From Nocardiopsis suaedae (GTDB lineage Bacteria > Actinomycetota > Actinomycetes > Streptosporangiales > Streptosporangiaceae): 64,000 nucleotides of DNA. Under the pieces are notes generated by a model. That model was not told the DNA's origin. It saw only the letters and a list, made by a program, of their open reading frames with translations, and did no database searches. The stretch lies in NCBI RefSeq assembly GCF_027706745.1, contig NZ_JAQFWP010000006.1, forward strand, positions 1 through 64,000, written 5' to 3'. Each line of letters opens with the position of its first letter. The first letter of the stretch is position 1. Below, in pieces: positions 59,864 to 64,000 of this stretch. Both the position numbers and the translations under genes were made by a program.

Positions 59864-62260
59864 CTACAGCTCGATGCCCACGATGTCCTCAGGGCGCACC
59901 GGGGCGTGCGTGAGCGCGCGCCCGGTGGCGTCCCGCACCGCCGCCACGATCGCCGGGGTCGACGACAGCGTCGGCGGCTCGCCCGCGCCGCGCAGCCCGT
60001 AGGGCGCGTTGGGGTCGGCGTGCTCCAGCACGTCGATCCGCATCGGCGGGGTGTCCAGGATGGTGGGGATCAGGTAGTCGGTGAAGGACGGGTTGCGGAT
60101 CTGGCTGTCCTTGACCTGGATCTCCTCCATCAGCGCCAGGCCCAGCCCCTGGGTGGAGCCGCCCTGGATCTGCCCGGCCAGCTGCTGGGGGTGCATGACC
60201 TTGCCGACGTCCTGCACCGCGTCCAGCGCCACCACCTTGACCAGGCCCAGCTCCACGTCCACGTCGACCACCGCGCGGTGCACGCACATCCCGAACTGGG
60301 TGTGCGAGTCGCCCTGGCCGAACGTGGGGTCGAGCATGTGCGTGGGCCGGTGGTGGAACTCGCGGGTCTCTTCGACCGCGCCGCCCTCCAGCACGTCGGC
60401 CAGCGGCGCCAGCACCCCGTCGGTCTCCGAGACGAGCTTGCCGCCCTGCAGCGACAGCACCGCGTCCGGGTGGCCGGGGGAGACCAGGCCGCGCTCGCGG
60501 GCGATCTCGAACACGCGGGCCCGCACCGCCTCGCAGGCCGTCTTGACGGCGCCGCCGGTCATGTACGACTGGCGGGAGGCCGACGACGACCCGGCCGAGC
60601 CGACCTGGGTGTCGGAGGGGTGGATGGTCACCCGCTCCACGCCCAGCTCGGTGCGGGCGATCTGGCCCTTGACGGTGACCAGGCCCTGGCCGACCTCGGC
60701 CGCGGCGGTGTGCACCAGCGCCACCGGCTCGCCGCCGATCAGCTCCAGGCGCACCCGGGCGGTGGAGTAGTCGTCGAACCCCTCCGAGAAGCAGAGGTTC
60801 TTCAGGCCCACCCCGTAGCCGACGCCGCGCACCACGCCCTCGCCGTGGGTGGTGTTGGCCACCCCGCCGGGCAGGGTGCGCAGGTCGGACGGGTCGGGGA
60901 GCTGCTCGCGGGCCGGCGGCAGCGGCATGTCCTTGGAGCGTTGCAGCATCTCGGCCATCGGCAGCGGCGTGTCCATGAGCTGGCCGGTGATGATCCGCGA
61001 GCCCTGCTTCATGGCGTTCTTGATGCGCAGGTCCACCGGGTGCATGCCCAGCTCGGCGGCGAGCTTGTCCATCTGCGACTCGTAGCCGAAGCACGCCTGC
61101 ACCGCGCCGAAGCCGCGCATCGCCCCGCACGGCGGGTTGGTGGTGTACACGCCGTAGGCGTCCACCTTGACGTTGGGCACCTCGTAGGGGCCGATGCCCA
61201 GCGAGGAGGCCACGCCCACCACCGCCGGGGTCGCCGAGGCGTAGGCCCCGCCGTCGACGACGATCTCCAGGGTGGCGTACAGCAGCGTGCCGTCCGCCTC
61301 GGCCCCGTGCTCGAAGCGCATCTTGGCCGGGTGCCGGTGCACGTGGCCGTAGAACGACTCCTCGCGGTTGTACACGATCTTCACCGGGCGGCCGGTGTGC
61401 AGCGCCAGCATGCACGCGTGGATCTGCATGGACAGGTCCTCGCGGGCGCCGAACGCCCCGCCCACCCCGGCCAGGGTCAGCCGCACCTTGTCCTGGGGCA
61501 GGCCCAGGGCCGGGGCGATCTGGCGCTGGTCGACGTGCAGCCACTGGGTGGCGATGTACAGGTCCACGCCCCCGTCCTCGGCGGGCACGGCCATGCCCGA
61601 CTCGGGGCCGAGGAAGGCCTGGTCCTGCATGCCCACCTCGTACTCGGTGGACACCACCGCGGCCGCCCGGGAGCGCAGCTCCTCCAGGGCCTCGCCGCCG
61701 GTGAAGGCGCCGGTGCGGATGGGCTGGTGGCGCACCACGTTGCCGTGCTGGTTGTACTCCTCGTGCACCGGCAGGGTGCCGTCCTCGTGCACCAGGGGGC
61801 ACTCGGGGTCGAAGGCGGCCCGCCGCGAGTCGCTGACCGGCTCCAGCACCTCGTAGTCGACCTCGATGCGCTCCAGGGCGCGGCGCGCGGTCTCGGGGTG
61901 GTCGGCGGCCACGATCGCCACCGCCTCGCCCTTGTAGCGCACCTTGTCGAAGGCGAGCACCGGCTGGTCCTCGTACTCCAGCCCGTAGCGCTTCTCCCCG
62001 GGCACGTCCTCGTGGGTGAGGACCGCGTGCACCCCCGGGAGCTTGAGCGCCCCGGTGATGTCGATGCCCCGGATGCGGGCGTGCGGGTGGGGGCTGCGCA
62101 GCGTCATCCCCCAGAGCATGTCCTCCATCCACATGTCGGAGGAGTAGGCGAACTCGCCGGTGACCTTGAGCGTGCCGTCGGGGCGGCGGGGGCTGGCCCC
62201 CACACCGTCCCGGGTGGTGCTGGACAGGTCGCCCGGGGCCCGGGTCGTCGTGCCGGACAT
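59864..62260 (-). CDS. Xanthine dehydrogenase molybdenum-binding subunit
   Basis: A 798-residue molybdenum hydroxylase large subunit. GGAFGAREDLSMQIHA, CGAMRGFGAVQACFGYES, AAAEVGQGLVTVKGQIA and the catalytic glutamate in YGLRGAGEPPTLSSTPA are all present. It oxidises purines (hypoxanthine/xanthine) at the Mo site together with the 2Fe-2S and FAD subunits. The 2Fe-2S subunit gene lies two genes upstream; the FAD subunit probably lies beyond the window. ATG 62260 shares one base with the deaminase stop (TGATG). Confidence 0.9.
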   Translation of the reverse strand: MSGTTTRAPGDLSSTTRDGVGASPRRPDGTLKVTGEFAYSSDMWMEDMLWGMTLRSPHPHARIRGIDITGALKLPGVHAVLTHEDVPGEKRYGLEYEDQPVLAFDKVRYKGEAVAIVAADHPETARRALERIEVDYEVLEPVSDSRRAAFDPECPLVHEDGTLPVHEEYNQHGNVVRHQPIRTGAFTGGEALEELRSRAAAVVSTEYEVGMQDQAFLGPESGMAVPAEDGGVDLYIATQWLHVDQRQIAPALGLPQDKVRLTLAGVGGAFGAREDLSMQIHACMLALHTGRPVKIVYNREESFYGHVHRHPAKMRFEHGAEADGTLLYATLEIVVDGGAYASATPAVVGVASSLGIGPYEVPNVKVDAYGVYTTNPPCGAMRGFGAVQACFGYESQMDKLAAELGMHPVDLRIKNAMKQGSRIITGQLMDTPLPMAEMLQRSKDMPLPPAREQLPDPSDLRTLPGGVANTTHGEGVVRGVGYGVGLKNLCFSEGFDDYSTARVRLELIGGEPVALVHTAAAEVGQGLVTVKGQIARTELGVERVTIHPSDTQVGSAGSSSASRQSYMTGGAVKTACEAVRARVFEIARERGLVSPGHPDAVLSLQGGKLVSETDGVLAPLADVLEGGAVEETREFHHRPTHMLDPTFGQGDSHTQFGMCVHRAVVDVDVELGLVKVVALDAVQDVGKVMHPQQLAGQIQGGSTQGLGLALMEEIQVKDSQIRNPSFTDYLIPTILDTPPMRIDVLEHADPNAPYGLRGAGEPPTLSSTPAIVAAVRDATGRALTHAPVRPEDIVGIEL

Positions 62261-63648
62261 CACCGGCTCACCTCCTGGGTCAGTCGTCGGTGGGCGGCGC
62301 GGCCGGCCTCGGCGGCCTCGCCGTGGGAGACGGTGCGCAGCTCCCCGCGCTCGACCACGGTGCGGCCGCCGACCAGCAGCCGCTCCAGCGGCGGGACCGG
62401 GCCGAACGTCAGGGCCACCACCGGGTCGTCGATCACGTCGTAGCCGAAGCCGTCGATGCGCCACAGCGCGATGTCGGCGAGCTTGCCCTGCTCCAGGGAG
62501 CCCAGCTCGTCCTGGCGGCCGAGCACCCGGGCGCCGCCCAGGGTGGCCATGTGCAGGGCCTGCCGGGCGGTGAGCGCCTGGGGCCCCTTGCGGGCGCGCG
62601 CCATCAGCAGCGCCTGGTGCATCTCGCCGGCCAGCGGGGTCAGCTCGCTGGAGGCGGGGCCGTCCACGCCCAGGCCCACCGGGGCCCCGGCGGCCAGCAG
62701 CTCGGTGGTGCGGCAGATGCCCGCGCCCAGCCGGGCGTTGGAGGTGGGGCAGTGGGCCACACCGGTGCCGGTCTCGGCGATGCGCGCGATGGCCGCGTCG
62801 GACAGGTGCACCGCGTGGGCGAACCACACGTCCTCGCCCAGCCAGCCCAGCTTCTCGGCGTACTCCACCGGGGTGCAGCCGAACTCGGCGGCGCACTTCT
62901 CCTCCTCGTCGAGGGTCTCGGCGAGGTGGGTGTGCAGCCGCACGCCCTTGGCGCGGGCCAGCTCGGCGGCGCCGCGCATCAGCTCGCTGCTGACCGAGAA
63001 CGGTGAGCAGGGCGCCACCGCCACCCGGGTCATCGACTCCGGCGCGGGGTCGTGGTGGGCGTCGATGGCCGCGGCGGTGCCCTCCAGGGCCCCCTGGAGG
63101 GTCTCGACCACCGTGTCCGGCGGCAGCCCGCCCTGGGAGTGCCCCCGGTCCATCGACCCGCGGGCCAGGTCCAGGCGGACGCCGACCCGGCGGGCCGCCT
63201 CCACCTCGGCGGCGGCGATGTCGCCGCGCCCGGCCGGGTAGATGTAGTGGTGGTCCGAGGCGGTGGTGCAGCCCGACAGCGCCAGCCAGGCGGTGCCCGC
63301 GGTGGTGGTACCGGAGACCACCTCGGCGTCCAGCCGGTGCCAGATCTCGTAGGAGCCCACCAGCCACTCGAACAGGGTGCCGTCGGCGAACAGCCCCTGG
63401 GTGGCCCACTGGTACAGGTGGTTGTGCGTGTTCACCAGGCCGGGCGTGGCCACGCAGCCGCGGCCGTCGATGCGCCGCGCCCCGGGGACGTCCGGGGCCG
63501 CGCCCGACCCGACGCGGGTGATGCGCCCGTTCTCGGCCACGATGTGCCCGGCGGCGTACTCGGCGCCGCCGACCGTGGCGATGTAGGCGCCGTCGATGAC
63601 GACGGTCCCGGCCTCCGTGCCGGACGCGCCGCTGGTCGCGCCGGTCAT
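62260..63648 (-). CDS. Amidohydrolase, probable 8-oxoguanine/guanine-type deaminase
   Basis: A 462-residue amidohydrolase. Zinc ligands are in NTHNHLYQW (HxH), LHTHLAETLDEEEKCAAEFG (His), FAHAVHLSDAAI (His) and GLGVDGPASSE (Asp). The HxxE of HLAETLDEE and the NTHNHLYQW signature place it with 8-oxoguanine deaminase/hydroxydechloroatrazine-type enzymes. It lies inside the xanthine dehydrogenase operon, which supports purine deamination. Start ATG 63648 overlaps the 2Fe-2S subunit stop (ATGA). Confidence 0.85.
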   Translation of the reverse strand: MTGATSGASGTEAGTVVIDGAYIATVGGAEYAAGHIVAENGRITRVGSGAAPDVPGARRIDGRGCVATPGLVNTHNHLYQWATQGLFADGTLFEWLVGSYEIWHRLDAEVVSGTTTAGTAWLALSGCTTASDHHYIYPAGRGDIAAAEVEAARRVGVRLDLARGSMDRGHSQGGLPPDTVVETLQGALEGTAAAIDAHHDPAPESMTRVAVAPCSPFSVSSELMRGAAELARAKGVRLHTHLAETLDEEEKCAAEFGCTPVEYAEKLGWLGEDVWFAHAVHLSDAAIARIAETGTGVAHCPTSNARLGAGICRTTELLAAGAPVGLGVDGPASSELTPLAGEMHQALLMARARKGPQALTARQALHMATLGGARVLGRQDELGSLEQGKLADIALWRIDGFGYDVIDDPVVALTFGPVPPLERLLVGGRTVVERGELRTVSHGEAAEAGRAAHRRLTQEVSR

Positions 63649-64000
63649 GCGGCACCGCCCGCCTTGGCGGACTCGCGCTCGGCGGCCACGCGCACCGCGT
63701 CGATGATCTTCTCGTAGCCGGTGCACCGGCACAGGTTCCCGGCCAGCGCCTCGCGGATCTCGGCGTCCTCGGGCACGCCCTTGCCGGCGCCCACGGTGCG
63801 GGAGATGAGGTCGTCGGTCTGCACCAGCAGGCCGGGGGTGCAGAAGCCGCACTGCACCGCGCCCATCTCCACGAACGCCTCCTGGACCGCGCCCAGGCGC
63901 TTCTCGTCGCCCTCGCCCTGCTTGTCGGCCAGGCCCTCGACGGTGCGCACCTCGCACCCCTCGGCCTGCCCGGCGGCGACCATGCACGAGCAGGCGGTCA
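63645..64000 (-). CDS. Xanthine dehydrogenase 2Fe-2S subunit (partial)
   Basis: The C-terminal 118 codons of a 2Fe-2S subunit; the 5' part is beyond the window. TACSC at the edge is the end of the first plant-type cluster, and MGAVQCGFCTPGLLVQTDDL and AGNLCRCTGYEKIIDAVR give the second cluster. It is the electron-transfer subunit of the molybdenum hydroxylase. It overlaps the deaminase start (ATGA). Confidence 0.9.
   Translation of the reverse strand, partial: TACSCMVAAGQAEGCEVRTVEGLADKQGEGDEKRLGAVQEAFVEMGAVQCGFCTPGLLVQTDDLISRTVGAGKGVPEDAEIREALAGNLCRCTGYEKIIDAVRVAAERESAKAGGAA

Noticed and set aside
58046..62443. A plus-strand open frame of about 1465 codons
   Set aside because: Antisense to the purine genes, rich in His/Gly/Gln low complexity; a compositional artefact.
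1..64000. CRISPR arrays, tRNA or rRNA genes, replication origins
   Set aside because: I looked for repeat-spacer patterns, conserved tRNA arms and DnaA boxes in gaps and saw none that hold up.

Overview
The window is about 64 kb of very GC-rich DNA (roughly 72-75% by eye) with dense genes, GTG starts, many ATGA/GTGA overlaps, actinobacterial regulator families, an IdeR-type iron box and F420-type enzymes. This points to a filamentous actinomycete, plausibly Nocardiopsis/Streptomonospora or Streptomyces. The genus cannot be fixed from the sequence alone. I saw no rRNA, tRNA or CRISPR.

Layout. 0.3-2.5 kb: a winged-helix regulator and a membrane-anchored serine hydrolase. 2.5-3.6 kb: a graveyard of decayed genes (NACHT protein N-terminus, P450 C-terminus, frameshifted ferredoxin, oligopeptide ABC ATPase). 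3.6-10.1 kb: a TetR regulator, a hydroxy-acid FAD/Fe-S dehydrogenase with an enolase-superfamily dehydratase, and an SDR plus two SMR genes behind a TetR operator. A second, truncated TetR start and a near-identical operator lie at 9.9 kb. 10-16 kb: small metabolic genes, an AT-richer island (12.2-13.3 kb), a phosphoribosyltransferase/hydrolase fusion and a 173-bp MITE-like element. 16-18.8 kb: a PadR-monooxygenase-DinB operon. 18.8-23.9 kb: a D-galactonate catabolic operon (kinase, aldolase, dehydratase, MFS transporter) with a divergent IclR regulator. 23.9-32.8 kb: an SDR/hydrolase pair with a divergent MocR regulator, an iron-regulated siderophore-binding lipoprotein, a monooxygenase, an HxlR/NAD(P)-binding pair, an AraC regulator and an exported intradiol dioxygenase.

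33.0-44.9 kb is a coherent N-glycan utilisation locus. It has a Tat-exported GH85 endo-beta-N-acetylglucosaminidase, a sugar ABC importer, a cytoplasmic GH38 alpha-mannosidase, a GH5-type hydrolase (probable core beta-mannosidase), an AGE-family (mannose) isomerase/epimerase and a LacI repressor with two matching operators. The parts make a full route: cut the glycan outside, import it, trim mannose inside, cleave the Man-beta-GlcNAc core and isomerise mannose.

46.7-57.6 kb is the most notable system: a two-component class II lanthipeptide cluster. It has three alpha-type precursors, one beta-type precursor, two LanM synthetases, a C39-peptidase exporter LanT, a luciferase-like (possibly F420-dependent LanJ-type) oxidoreductase and a LuxR-type regulator. 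The cysteine spacing of two alpha peptides and of the beta peptide matches haloduracin/lichenicidin. The third alpha-like peptide is divergent. The last 6 kb are purine catabolism: an NCS2 permease, a molybdenum hydroxylase large subunit, an amidohydrolase/deaminase and the 2Fe-2S subunit, which runs off the end of the window.
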